Assembly: GCF_030695065.1 (NCBI RefSeq)
Contig: NZ_JAUYTR010000011.1
Location: forward strand, 372,001-436,000
DNA: 64,000 bases
Origin: Sediminibacterium sp.
GTDB lineage: Bacteria > Bacteroidota > Bacteroidia > Chitinophagales > Chitinophagaceae
Direction: 5' to 3'
The position numbers were made by a program, and so were the translations under genes. Below, in pieces: positions 18,401 to 27,472 of the stretch (within the stretch, counting starts at the first letter, position 1; each line of letters opens with the position of its first letter). Under the pieces are notes generated by a model that was given only the letters and a program-made list of their open reading frames with translations, was not told the DNA's origin and made no database searches.

Positions 18401-18408
18401 CAAAAGTA
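18401..18408 (-). promoter_or_regulatory. -7 promoter box for rsmA
   Basis: The minus strand reads TACTTTTG, a perfect TAnnTTTG match. Only five bases separate it from the rsmA ATG, placing the predicted transcription start at or next to the start codon. Confidence 0.6.
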
Positions 18409-18435
18409 GTATTTTAGCACCCTAAAAAATGGCTC

Positions 18436-19530
18436 ATGAGTAATGAATTACAAAAACCCGTGATTGGCTTTACCTGCGGAGATTTAAATGGTATAGGGCT
18501 TGAATTAATTATCAAAACTTTAATGGATCAAAGAATACTCGATTTCTGCACCCCCATTGTGTTTGCGAGTAATAAGAGCTTGAATTTTTATAGAAAAGCA
18601 ATTCCAGATTCCAATTTCAATTGTACTAATATCAATAATTTCACCCGAATCAACCCCAAACAAGTTAACATATTCAATGTATGGGAAGAAGAAGTGGTAA
18701 TCACCCCAGGTGAATTGAATAATACAGGTGGACAATATGCATTAAAGTCTTTAGAAGAAGCTACCAAAGCACTTAAAGAAGGCCATATTCATGGATTGGT
18801 TACCGCACCTATACATAAGAAAAATATTCAATCAGAAAGTTTTCAATATAGTGGGCATACCCCTTATTTAAAAGCTTATTTCGGGGTAAATGATGTGGTC
18901 ATGTTAATGGTGGCTGAAAATATGCGTGTAGGATTAGTTACAGAACATGTGACTGTTGAAGAAGTGGCTAAGCATATCACTAAAGAAAATATTATCAGCA
19001 AATTGCAAATCATTCACCAGTCACTCCAAAAAGATTTTGGCATTGATAAACCAAAAATTGCAGTGTTGGCATTAAACCCTCATGCAGGTGACGAAGGGTT
19101 AATTGGAAAAGAAGAAATTGACATCATAAAGCCAGCTATTAAAGAAGCCAACAATAAAATGCTGATTTTTGGGCCCTATCCTGCTGATGCTTTTTTTGCA
19201 AGAGGCACCCATGAAAAGTTTGATGCAGTGCTAGCGATGTACCACGATCAAGGTTTAATTCCATTTAAATCATTGGCTTTTGGTGAAGGGGTAAATTATA
19301 CCGCCGGACTTCCTGTTGTAAGAACCAGCCCTGACCACGGAACCGCTTTTGATATTGCTGGTAAAGGAAAAGCAGACCATGCATCTTTTTTAGCTGCCAC
19401 TTTTGAGTGCATTGATATTATTAACAGACGCATGGGCTATGCGGAGAGAAATCGAAATCCTTTGCGTAAAATTAGTGCAAGAATGTTGGCCAATGCCATT
19501 GACGAAAGAATTGAAGAAAACGAAGGATAA
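18436..19530 (+). CDS. pdxA: 4-hydroxythreonine-4-phosphate dehydrogenase PdxA
   Basis: NAD-dependent enzyme of the DXP-dependent pyridoxal phosphate pathway, acting before PdxJ. It is 364 residues, slightly longer than E. coli PdxA. Recognisable segments are GDLNGIGLELIIK at the N-terminus (variant of GDPAGIGPE), the metal-site YHDQGLIPFK, and TSPDHGTAFDIAGKGKA. The gene is divergent from rsmA, with 40 bases between starts; the same two genes are neighbours in E. coli. An aldose epimerase-like gene follows after 4 bases. Confidence 0.95.
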   Translation: MSNELQKPVIGFTCGDLNGIGLELIIKTLMDQRILDFCTPIVFASNKSLNFYRKAIPDSNFNCTNINNFTRINPKQVNIFNVWEEEVVITPGELNNTGGQYALKSLEEATKALKEGHIHGLVTAPIHKKNIQSESFQYSGHTPYLKAYFGVNDVVMLMVAENMRVGLVTEHVTVEEVAKHITKENIISKLQIIHQSLQKDFGIDKPKIAVLALNPHAGDEGLIGKEEIDIIKPAIKEANNKMLIFGPYPADAFFARGTHEKFDAVLAMYHDQGLIPFKSLAFGEGVNYTAGLPVVRTSPDHGTAFDIAGKGKADHASFLAATFECIDIINRRMGYAERNRNPLRKISARMLANAIDERIEENEG

Positions 19531-19534
19531 TACC

Positions 19535-20404
19535 ATGATTTATTTAGAAAACACCGAACTCAAAATTGCCATTTCAGAAAAGGGTGCTGAACTTCAAACC
19601 GTTTTCAATAAAGACACCCAACTAGAATATTTATGGGAAGGTGACCCTGCGTTTTGGGGAAAGAAAAGTCCGGTATTGTTTCCTATAGTAGGCACTTTAA
19701 AAAACAACCAATTTTCACATAATGGAGAAAATTATCAATTGAGTAGACATGGATTTGCAAGAGACAAAGTATTCAAAGTTACAGCGTCTAGTAATTCCCA
19801 GGTTATTTTAACTTTAGACGCAGACACTGAAACTTTAACTCAATATCCATTTCTATTTAGATTTAATATTGTTTATGAGATACACAAAAATAAATTGAGC
19901 TGCACTTATCAAATTACCAATATTGATGTTAAGCCATTTTATTTTTCAGTAGGTGCGCACCCTGCATTTAAAGTTCCATTAGAAGAAGCTTACCAATTCA
20001 ATGATTATTATCTTGAATTCAGTCAATCAGAATCTACAGGCAAATGGCCCATTACAGCAGAAGGACTTATTGATGAAAATCCAATTCCATTCTTTCACAG
20101 TAACAGTAGAATTAATTTAAGTAAAGAATTATTTTATGGAGATGCCTTAGTATTTAAGCATTTAAACTCTTCATCTATTCGCCTTAGTAACGACCAATCA
20201 AAACATGGTTTCTTATTCTCTTGGTCTGAATTTCCTTTCATGGGTATATGGAGCGCAAAAGATGCCCCATTTGTATGCATTGAGCCTTGGTGTGGCATAG
20301 CCGATTCTGTAAATGCAACTGGAGAACTAAGAGATAAAGAGGGTATGATACTATTAACTCCCGGACAAAATACCAATAGAACCTGGTCTATTGAATTATA
20401 CTAA
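19535..20404 (+). CDS. Aldose 1-epimerase family protein (LacX-like)
   Basis: A 289-residue protein with the galactose mutarotase fold. Candidate catalytic residues are visible: a His in SRHGFARD, a His in GAHPAFKVP and a Glu in CIEPWCGIAD. This subgroup is usually annotated as LacX-like, and the sugar acted on is unknown. I chose the ATG at 19535, 4 bases after the pdxA stop. The longer in-frame start at 19403 lies inside pdxA. Its stop abuts that of the convergent gene with no gap. Confidence 0.85.
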   Translation: MIYLENTELKIAISEKGAELQTVFNKDTQLEYLWEGDPAFWGKKSPVLFPIVGTLKNNQFSHNGENYQLSRHGFARDKVFKVTASSNSQVILTLDADTETLTQYPFLFRFNIVYEIHKNKLSCTYQITNIDVKPFYFSVGAHPAFKVPLEEAYQFNDYYLEFSQSESTGKWPITAEGLIDENPIPFFHSNSRINLSKELFYGDALVFKHLNSSSIRLSNDQSKHGFLFSWSEFPFMGIWSAKDAPFVCIEPWCGIADSVNATGELRDKEGMILLTPGQNTNRTWSIELY

Positions 20405-21106
20405 CTATTTAAAAATCGCATCGCTTAAACCAGTATTAATGGTGTAAGCAGTATAATTAATTTCAACCCTACCTTTTTTACCTTTCATTCTGTCTTTTAT
20501 GGCTTTGTCGGTATCATCAAATTCTAAAGTTATTCCTTTAGGGAGCTTGTAGTCTTTAGCATTAAAACTAAACAATACTTTGTCGGGCAAACCATAAGAA
20601 GCAAATTTTCCATACTGCAACTCCATTTCATAAGTACCATTTTCACGGGTAGTTGTAACCGATTTACGAATTAATAAATTAGCTTCATCAATATATAAAG
20701 TTGATAAAATAATCTCTCCTGCATCGGCATCAGGCAACAGTTTTACTACTCTCACAGCCGTGCCCCCAACAGTGCTCATTCCAGCATCAATGGCCACAAA
20801 TCCAGTTTGCATGATCATACTACCAATATTAATGCTGACTCCCCCTTTGGGCAACACAGAGATTCCTCCATCACGTTGTAGCTTAAATTTGTTGGGGCTT
20901 TTGAAAAACACCTTTACTCTACCAATAGGCGCTTTAATGAATGCGACATCTGTTTTCATTTTACCATCCGCAGTGTAATCTTTTACTTTTTCTAATTTAG
21001 CTTTTACTTTCATCACTAAAGCATTCATGTCTTGTGCATTCAGCGTAGCTGAAAGAGACAAAGCAGTAAAAAGAACGAATAGTTTTTTATTCAATATCAT
21101 CTTCAT
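20405..21106 (-). CDS. LolA-like exported protein
   Basis: A 233-residue protein with a signal peptide (cleavage near ATLNAQ). The rest is a beta-rich domain reminiscent of LolA-type lipoprotein carriers, visible in the pattern KVKDYTADGKMKT followed by KVFFKSPNKFKL. It may bind lipid or lipoprotein in the periplasm, but this is fold-level resemblance only. I chose the ATG at 21106, 10 bases after the permease gene stop. The in-frame start at 21157 overlaps the permease gene. It is the last gene of the six-gene minus-strand operon. Confidence 0.7.
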   Translation of the reverse strand: MKMILNKKLFVLFTALSLSATLNAQDMNALVMKVKAKLEKVKDYTADGKMKTDVAFIKAPIGRVKVFFKSPNKFKLQRDGGISVLPKGGVSINIGSMIMQTGFVAIDAGMSTVGGTAVRVVKLLPDADAGEIILSTLYIDEANLLIRKSVTTTRENGTYEMELQYGKFASYGLPDKVLFSFNAKDYKLPKGITLEFDDTDKAIKDRMKGKKGRVEINYTAYTINTGLSDAIFK

Positions 21107-21116
21107 AAACGGGTGA

Positions 21117-21992
21117 TTAACTGAGAATATCTTTTTTTCTAAATAACCAAACAGCACTGCCTACAAACAAAACAATATGAACGGCCAAAACAGTAGCAGA
21201 CCGAATAATTTTATCTGGATACTGAATACTTCCAATAATTGCTTCGTTGGCATCATTCACTTTAAAGTCAAAAAACTCTTTCCAGGTAATCATATGTGTA
21301 GTGAACAAGTAGGGCTTAATCAAATTAAATAAGGGAATATTCATTGTACTCAATATGGTACATACAATAATTACACTCATGGTTGCAACAATAGGACCAA
21401 TTGAGTTTTCTGCAAAAAAAGATAAAAAGAAGCCCAATGCTGCAACGGTAACCATTGCCAAAGCAGCAAAACAAAAAGCCCCAGCATAACGCCAAAAAAC
21501 ATCCGACTCTTTTACAATTACAACATAACTACTTTTCATTAAGAACAAATCATCTGTTCCAAATATCAACATACTTAAAAACAACCCCATGATGGCTATC
21601 CAAATTAATAGCAGCAAAGTATAAATAACAGAAGCTATAAATTTTGCCATTACAATAGCGGTTCTCGATTGTGGCTTAGTCAATAAAATTCTCAAGGTAC
21701 CCATATTGGCTTCTCCTGAAATCATATCAGCGGCAATCAAGGCAATCAATAATGGCACATGCACCAACAGAAGTTGAAGAATTACATAGCAAATAAAATA
21801 TCCGTTCAATATTTTACCATCTACACTAAATGAATTGGCAAAATCGGCCATTACAAAGTCGGCATATTCTTTCCCATCCACCAATAGGCCCAATTGTATT
21901 ACGCCAATTAAGGCAGTAATAGCAGCAAAAGACAAATACGTTCTTGGTCTTTTAAATACTTTGTATAACTCAATTTGTAAATGTTCCCACAT
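21117..21992 (-). CDS. ABC-2 type transporter permease
   Basis: A 291-residue membrane protein with six predicted helices and a short N-terminal stretch ending in YKVFKRPRTYL, typical of ABC-2 permeases. It has the usual conserved segment (SGEANMGTLRILLTKPQSR) after the second helix. It forms a transporter with the ATPase encoded just upstream, whose gene it overlaps by 23 bases. The substrate is unknown. The LolA-like gene follows closely. Confidence 0.88.
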   Translation of the reverse strand: MWEHLQIELYKVFKRPRTYLSFAAITALIGVIQLGLLVDGKEYADFVMADFANSFSVDGKILNGYFICYVILQLLLVHVPLLIALIAADMISGEANMGTLRILLTKPQSRTAIVMAKFIASVIYTLLLLIWIAIMGLFLSMLIFGTDDLFLMKSSYVVIVKESDVFWRYAGAFCFAALAMVTVAALGFFLSFFAENSIGPIVATMSVIIVCTILSTMNIPLFNLIKPYLFTTHMITWKEFFDFKVNDANEAIIGSIQYPDKIIRSATVLAVHIVLFVGSAVWLFRKKDILS

Positions 21993-22905
21993 GTTGTTTT
22001 CCTGCTGTTACTTGTAAAAAATAATCTTCCAGACTATGTCTTGCCTGCAAGGAATAAATATCTACGCCAGATGCTGCCAACATTCTATTGAAGTTGGGTA
22101 TATCTTCTTTATTTAGACCAACCATAATTTGTCCATCACGCTCGGGCAATAAATTATTTGCCCAAATTGAAGACTGTATAGTTTGAATGGCTGTACCATT
22201 ATTGGCCACACTTATTTGTAAAATGGTTTGCTGATCATTAAATAATTCAGCCGATGACCCCTCCACTAGTTTTTGCCCTTTATCTATAATTAATATTCGA
22301 GTAGCTATTTGTTCAATTTCATTTAACAAATGAGAGGAAACAATCACTGTTTTTTTCATTTCCCTAGACAAAATCAGAATCAAATTTCTAATATCTGCAA
22401 TACCCTGCGGATCCAGTCCGTTTGTGGGTTCATCTAAAATGATTAATTGAGGATTGTGCACAAGCGCAATGCCTATTCCCAATCGTTGTTTCATTCCTTG
22501 AGAAAAAGTTTTGACAGTATCATGGGCTCTCGATGCAAGACCTACCATTTCCAATTGGTCCATCAACATTTTGTTGGAAGGCTTAACCCCACTCAACTTG
22601 GCAAACAACTTTAGGTTTTCATAAGCAGATAAATACTTGTAAACGTCTGGCTTTTCAATAACAGCACCTATTTGTTGCAAAATTTCTTTGCGGTGCTTGT
22701 TTAAATCGTATCCAAATATGGATATATCGCCACTAGTTGGTGTAATGAGCGTCAATAACATTCGAATAGTAGTACTTTTTCCTGCGCCATTTTGACCCAG
22801 GAATCCATACACATCGCCAGATTCAACCGAAAAGGAGAGTTGGTTGACCGCGGTGAGGCTATTGAACTGCTTGGTGAGTTGGGAAACTTTTACTATTTGT
22901 TGCAT
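21970..22905 (-). CDS. ABC transporter ATP-binding protein
   Basis: A 311-residue nucleotide-binding subunit of the CcmA/NatA type. Walker A is GQNGAGKST, the signature FSQGMKQRLGIG, Walker B LIILDEPTNGLD and the switch His in VSSHLLNE. A C-terminal extension of about 90 residues after the ATPase core is common in ABC-2 exporters. I chose the ATG at 22905 (MQQIVKV). A start six codons earlier is possible. It lies 33 bases after the small HTH regulator gene. Confidence 0.9.
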   Translation of the reverse strand: MQQIVKVSQLTKQFNSLTAVNQLSFSVESGDVYGFLGQNGAGKSTTIRMLLTLITPTSGDISIFGYDLNKHRKEILQQIGAVIEKPDVYKYLSAYENLKLFAKLSGVKPSNKMLMDQLEMVGLASRAHDTVKTFSQGMKQRLGIGIALVHNPQLIILDEPTNGLDPQGIADIRNLILILSREMKKTVIVSSHLLNEIEQIATRILIIDKGQKLVEGSSAELFNDQQTILQISVANNGTAIQTIQSSIWANNLLPERDGQIMVGLNKEDIPNFNRMLAASGVDIYSLQARHSLEDYFLQVTAGKQHVGTFTN

Positions 22906-22938
22906 TGATTTGTATAACAACAAAACTAGTTAAGATGT

Positions 22939-23223
22939 TTAAACTTTTAGGTATTGCTGAAGTGCTTTCACATAATCTTCAAATGCCTTCAGACCTGCCG
23001 GGGTAACTTTACAGGTAGTTTGAGGGTAGTTGTCTTTAAATTGCTTAATTACTTCAATATAACCCGCATCTTTTAATTTTTGGACTTGCACACTCAAATT
23101 ACCCGCAGTCGCATTCGTTTTCTCCCTTATAAAGGTGAATTCAGCTTCTTTAACACTAATGAGTAAACTCATTATGGCTAACCTTAACTGCGAATGTAAT
23201 ATGGGGTCTAATTCTTTAAACAT
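22939..23223 (-). CDS. Winged-helix transcriptional regulator (HTH_34-like)
   Basis: A 94-residue protein that is essentially one winged helix. It shows the pattern LRLAIMSLL, then a recognition region (TNATAGNLSVQVQKLKDAGYI) and a Thr/Lys-rich wing. It resembles small MarR/ArsR-like regulators of the HTH_34 type, which often accompany membrane protein genes in Bacteroidota. It overlaps the upstream membrane protein gene by 8 bases and precedes the ABC genes. Autoregulation of this operon is plausible but not shown. Confidence 0.85.
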   Translation of the reverse strand: MFKELDPILHSQLRLAIMSLLISVKEAEFTFIREKTNATAGNLSVQVQKLKDAGYIEVIKQFKDNYPQTTCKVTPAGLKAFEDYVKALQQYLKV

Positions 23224-23899
23224 TGGGTCTAGTCTGAGCCAGGTATTTTTTTCTTAATATCACTCCTGGTATAAACCAGCAAACTAATGCAGCAATAGAT
23301 CCTAACAGCATATCGAATCTACTCTCAGTAAATAGACTTAAAAAAAACAATCCATAAGTAATGATTGCTCCATACTTCATTGGATTAAATTTTTTTACTA
23401 AGCCAGTTACCATTGTTGGGAAAGCATAAAACAAAATATAAATAGAATAAAGGGAAGGAGTAAATGGCCTAATCACCTCATCGGGACGACCGTCAGTAAA
23501 ATGCTTCATTAAGGTCCAACCTTCTTCAGCTATAGTTTTTTCAACTTGAAATGGGACTATATTTTGATAAAATCCCATTGCGAAAAGACTTATGCCAAAA
23601 ACCAGCCAAACTGCATTAACCAAATCGTCATCATACTGCTTGGCTTTTTGTATTTTTTTTTCTTTGATAGAAATATATACCTGAGGAATAATGGCAGCTA
23701 AAACCAACCACCAGATATCGAACCATAACTTGAAATCATAAGTTCGTTGTAAAAAATTCATTAAAGAAGCAATAGAAACAACTGAGCCCCACAATAAAGA
23801 GCCAATACCTGTATCATGGTAACTGCCTTTTGCTTTTTTGATCATTTCAGCTATTAGCTGCAAACTTTCTTGTTCCGAAAATTTTGTTTCATTAGCCAT
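23216..23899 (-). CDS. Multi-pass membrane protein, paralogue of the upstream gene
   Basis: A 227-residue protein with about five or six hydrophobic helices. The N-terminal segment (SEQESLQLIAEMIKKAK, then LLWG) matches that of the preceding gene product, so the two are diverged tandem duplicates. It resembles no function I can name. Its start overlaps the stop of the upstream paralogue by 8 bases, and its stop overlaps the regulator gene start by 8 bases. This points to tight coupling and perhaps to membrane control of the regulator. Confidence 0.7.
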   Translation of the reverse strand: MANETKFSEQESLQLIAEMIKKAKGSYHDTGIGSLLWGSVVSIASLMNFLQRTYDFKLWFDIWWLVLAAIIPQVYISIKEKKIQKAKQYDDDLVNAVWLVFGISLFAMGFYQNIVPFQVEKTIAEEGWTLMKHFTDGRPDEVIRPFTPSLYSIYILFYAFPTMVTGLVKKFNPMKYGAIITYGLFFLSLFTESRFDMLLGSIAALVCWFIPGVILRKKYLAQTRPNV

Positions 23900-24488
23900 T
23901 GAAAGAATTTTTAAACTTTGCTCTTAATAAATATCCAGGAATAATCCAAGCACTAATCACTGCTGGAATTAACAACAATATAATTTCCTTGGTAGAAATA
24001 TACACTGCTGAAACAGACAATAACCAACAAACGATGCCACCTATTTTTAGCGGTGAAAATCGCATGATGGCGCCAGTTAAAAAAGTAGGCATGCCATATA
24101 ATAATAAAATTAGCGCATACATTAATTGCCAGTTTCCGAGCTTTGCTGATATAAACGAAACGACTCCCATACTTATACCAAAAACCATCCAAACATATCC
24201 AATCATTTCATCGGTATAGGTTTTAACCGTTTCCTTTTTTTCTTTTGAATTCAAATAATACAATTGATAGGCCAATGCTGCGATGGTTAACATCCATATG
24301 TATCCGGCATTTGCGCCCATAGAAGTATAGGTAAGCAAAGAATAATGAACCAATGAGCAAGTGAAAATAATCCATCCCCATAGAAGATACAATGTGCCAT
24401 TTTCAGAATACCGATTTTGTGCTTTATTAATCATGCTTTCGATTAATGCAAGACTAGATTGGGCAGACAGTTGCGCTTGATTACTCAT
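23892..24488 (-). CDS. Multi-pass membrane protein, first gene of the HTH/ABC operon
   Basis: A 198-residue protein with about five hydrophobic helices after a short amphipathic N-terminus (SSLALIESMINKAQNRY). It shares that N-terminal pattern and a LLWG motif with the next gene product. No function is recognisable. The first promoter box upstream (TATCTTTA, minus strand) puts the transcript start about 14 bases before the ATG, so this gene leads the operon that continues to the LolA-like gene. Confidence 0.7.
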   Translation of the reverse strand: MSNQAQLSAQSSLALIESMINKAQNRYSENGTLYLLWGWIIFTCSLVHYSLLTYTSMGANAGYIWMLTIAALAYQLYYLNSKEKKETVKTYTDEMIGYVWMVFGISMGVVSFISAKLGNWQLMYALILLLYGMPTFLTGAIMRFSPLKIGGIVCWLLSVSAVYISTKEIILLLIPAVISAWIIPGYLLRAKFKNSFNG

Positions 24489-24506
24489 ACTATCAGTTTA
24501 GAAATA

Positions 24507-24514
24507 TAAAGATA
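24507..24514 (-). promoter_or_regulatory. -7 promoter box for the HTH/ABC operon
   Basis: The minus strand reads TATCTTTA, one mismatch from TAnnTTTG. It overlaps the end of the upstream terminator-like hairpin by two bases. Confidence 0.45.
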
Positions 24515-24538
24515 CCCCTGCCAATGGTAGCAGGGGTA
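24513..24538 (-). terminator. Terminator-like hairpin after the TonB receptor/TPR pair
   Basis: A perfect 9-base stem (TACCCCTGC with GCAGGGGTA, 24513-24521 and 24530-24538) with an 8-base loop lies 15 bases after the stop of the minus-strand TPR gene. On the minus strand it is followed by the T-rich TCTTTATATTTC, not by a pure T run, so termination may be partial. Confidence 0.55.
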
Positions 24539-24553
24539 AAATAGATACACAAA

Positions 24554-25183
24554 TTACTGACAAGCAGCCAATAATTGTTCCGCCTGTTCCTTACCCCAGC
24601 TAGGATGTAATACAGATGCAGGCTTAAAATTGCCAAACAATTCTACAGACTTTTCAAATAGTTTTTTAGCAACTGATTTGCCGCCACCAAATGCTTCTGG
24701 CACATTCATTAAATACTGACCTTCTAATAGATAAGGTCTAGGGTTATTAGGATCAATTGCTTTTGCTTTTGCTATAGCTTCAGCAGCAATAGCACCATAT
24801 GATTGCCATCTGCTCATTGGATCAACTACCAATTGCATTACCGCCACTTGTTGCTTTAAACAAAAGATTTCTGCATTATTATTTTCAATTGCTTCTGCTT
24901 TTGTAATCAACTCATTTACTTTTTCAGCTACTTTGTCTTTATCGGAAGCTGGGTTCATGAATGCTGCAATGGTATAATTTCTTGCAGCATAATAATAAGG
25001 CAGCCATTGGGTTTTCTCCGCATCGCCTACTCTTTCAAAAAATGAAGCAACAGCACTCATTTCATCGGGTGTTTTACTTTCTTTCATTTTAGATAAGCCA
25101 TTCTGCATAGCTGATTCATATTTACTTTGTGCATTTAATCCAAGAGTTGCAAAAAGTGCAAATGCCATTAATATCTTTTTCAT
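24554..25183 (-). CDS. Exported helical-repeat (TPR-like) protein
   Basis: A 209-residue protein with a signal peptide (cleavage near GLNAQ) and an all-helical mature part. The segment AKAIDPNNPRPYLLEGQYLMN looks like a tetratricopeptide repeat. No enzymatic motif is visible. It follows the TonB-dependent receptor gene by 30 bases on the same strand, so it is probably a periplasmic partner of that receptor or of its cargo (inference from context). Confidence 0.65.
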   Translation of the reverse strand: MKKILMAFALFATLGLNAQSKYESAMQNGLSKMKESKTPDEMSAVASFFERVGDAEKTQWLPYYYAARNYTIAAFMNPASDKDKVAEKVNELITKAEAIENNNAEIFCLKQQVAVMQLVVDPMSRWQSYGAIAAEAIAKAKAIDPNNPRPYLLEGQYLMNVPEAFGGGKSVAKKLFEKSVELFGNFKPASVLHPSWGKEQAEQLLAACQ

Positions 25184-25213
25184 GTTTTAAAATTTAAGTG
25201 TTGATTTAATTTA

Positions 25214-27463
25214 TTAAAGATTGTTATTGATATTTTGCTGTGAACGATCTACCCCCCAACTTAGAAAAATGCCTAAGAAAAAGCTTCTATCGGCTGGTGG
25301 ATTAATTTCTGAACGAATTAAATCGCCATTGGTATCTCTTAAACGACCACTGTAATTATATCCAAAGATTTGTCGTTCGTTAAATACATTGTTTACACCC
25401 AATACAACTACAGCATTAGCTTTGCCAATTTTTGGCAACCAATTCAAACTGAAATTATTAGAACTATACCCAATGGTTCTATCGACTAGAAAGTCTTTAG
25501 GTGATCTATTCGGATTAAAATAAGGACGTCCGGTACTCCAATTATAACTCCAGTTTACACCAAACATATTTTTAACCCAGAACTTCTTCAAAACCACACT
25601 ACCACTATGTGTTGCCGCAAAGGTTGGTTGTACTAAAGCGGTATAATTATTATAATCTCTTTTTGTATCTAAATAGGAATAACTAATCCAGTAATCAAAA
25701 TTTTTAAATGTTTTTTTGTCTCTCCAAAATAATTCTACTCCTTTTGCATACCCTAAACCATTGTTACTTACAGTAGTAGGAAAGCTGTTGGAAGTTTTTA
25801 AGAGACTCAAATAATCTTTATAAAAAGCCTGAACACGGAAAGTATAACTACTCGAAATATGTTGATAGGTAAGAATATAATGATCCGCTCTTAAAAAATT
25901 GACTGGAGGCTGATTAATCAAGTACCTCCTTTCAGGTGTTTGATAAAATATTCCATAGTCTACCGTTACTTGACTATTCTTTCCCAATTTATAAGACAGC
26001 GCAGCTCTTGGTGCTACATTCATTTTATTTAATAAACTACTATGTTCTATTCGAACCCCAGGCCTAAAAGCCAATTCATTGGTAATATATAAATCTGCTT
26101 CTGCAAATCCTGCTTTATAAAAATCATTTACACTAGAAGGAAATAATCCGTTCATACTTTGAAAACGGCTACTGTCGGCATTATTCCATACTTCTGCTCC
26201 AAATCGAATGGTATTAATTGCTCCAAATCTTTTATCTACCACCACTCTTCCTTGTAACATCCATTGATTTGCATTTAAGGAGAAACCAGTTTGATCAATT
26301 ACAGAAATATTGGTAATAGGAACAGCTTGATATTGTTGATTTTGAACCTGTGTAAGAATTTCGTCTTTATTGTAACTAACGCTCGCTGCAATATTTATTT
26401 TCCATCCATTTCCTAAAAATTGTCTGAAACTTAAATTGGTAAATAGGTTTTGATTTTTCAAACTAAAAGCATTCCATAAGCCAATGCTATCTAAAGAAGG
26501 GTTTCTGACACCCAATGTACCTGAGTTATAATAGGCATAGATTTTAAATACCCCATTCTTTTTTGTTTTAAAACGATAGTTCATGTCGGCGGTATGAAAA
26601 TCAGGTACTTTAAAAAAGTCTGGAGCCTGTGGTACTAATTTTTGATATACAGCTAAATTGGTCCAATTGTAACTGAAACCATAACTGGATTTTTTATTAT
26701 TTGCAACTTGTTGTAAACCCACTGTTGCAAATAATGGGGAGAGTCCTACTTGTAATTCAGATTTTTCGGGAATATCTAAACTCTCTAAACTTAACACACT
26801 ACTTAATGCTTGTCCATATAAAGCAGAATAACCTCCACTGCTAAAAACAGTTCCACTAAATAAAAACGGAGAAAATCGGCCTCTTTGAGAAATTCCAGGA
26901 ACACTGCTGTAAAAGAAATTATTCACTACAGTACCATCGATGATAATTTTAGCTTCTTCAGCAGAACCACCCCTGATAAATAATCCTTCTTGCTCCCCTA
27001 CTTTTTGTGCCCCTGGCAATGTTTGAATGGTAGCAGAAATATCCGCATTTGCTCCAGCAGTGGTAGCAATATCCAATGCTTTTAACACAGTTCCTTTTTT
27101 CTTGTCGCTGGCTTCATAAGATCCTGCAGTAATGATGACTGCTTTTAATTCATTGATTTCCTCTTTTAAGATAAAGCTGATTACCACCGAATCAGTTTCC
27201 AAAACAACTGGAAGCTCCATGGTCTTATACCCAATATTACTAGCCACCAATAGCGTATTTCCTTTTTCGGTTGTTTTAAATGAGAAAGATCCAGTGGAAT
27301 CAGACATGGTTCCATCATAGCTGTCTTTTATGGCAATATTGGCCCCTGCTAGAATACGGCCTTTATTATCTTTTACGGTTCCTTTTACAAGTACCTGTGC
27401 TTTTAATAAGCCCGCCAACATCATCCCTGCTATAAAAATTAGAATTGCTTTCATTTTATTCAT
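25214..27463 (-). CDS. TonB-dependent receptor with carboxypeptidase-like regulatory domain
   Basis: A 749-residue outer-membrane receptor. After the signal peptide comes a CarboxypepD_reg-like domain (about residues 20-105), then a plug (TIQTLPGAQKVGEQEGLFIRGG in several motifs) and a 22-strand-type barrel that ends in an aromatic-rich C-terminus. The substrate is unknown, and no SusD gene is adjacent. I chose the ATG at 27463 because the predicted transcription start (about 27468) lies just upstream. A TTG at 27475 falls inside the promoter box. A further ATG at 27454 is possible. Confidence 0.88.
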   Translation of the reverse strand: MNKMKAILIFIAGMMLAGLLKAQVLVKGTVKDNKGRILAGANIAIKDSYDGTMSDSTGSFSFKTTEKGNTLLVASNIGYKTMELPVVLETDSVVISFILKEEINELKAVIITAGSYEASDKKKGTVLKALDIATTAGANADISATIQTLPGAQKVGEQEGLFIRGGSAEEAKIIIDGTVVNNFFYSSVPGISQRGRFSPFLFSGTVFSSGGYSALYGQALSSVLSLESLDIPEKSELQVGLSPLFATVGLQQVANNKKSSYGFSYNWTNLAVYQKLVPQAPDFFKVPDFHTADMNYRFKTKKNGVFKIYAYYNSGTLGVRNPSLDSIGLWNAFSLKNQNLFTNLSFRQFLGNGWKINIAASVSYNKDEILTQVQNQQYQAVPITNISVIDQTGFSLNANQWMLQGRVVVDKRFGAINTIRFGAEVWNNADSSRFQSMNGLFPSSVNDFYKAGFAEADLYITNELAFRPGVRIEHSSLLNKMNVAPRAALSYKLGKNSQVTVDYGIFYQTPERRYLINQPPVNFLRADHYILTYQHISSSYTFRVQAFYKDYLSLLKTSNSFPTTVSNNGLGYAKGVELFWRDKKTFKNFDYWISYSYLDTKRDYNNYTALVQPTFAATHSGSVVLKKFWVKNMFGVNWSYNWSTGRPYFNPNRSPKDFLVDRTIGYSSNNFSLNWLPKIGKANAVVVLGVNNVFNERQIFGYNYSGRLRDTNGDLIRSEINPPADRSFFLGIFLSWGVDRSQQNINNNL

Positions 27464-27472
27464 TTGATAAAA

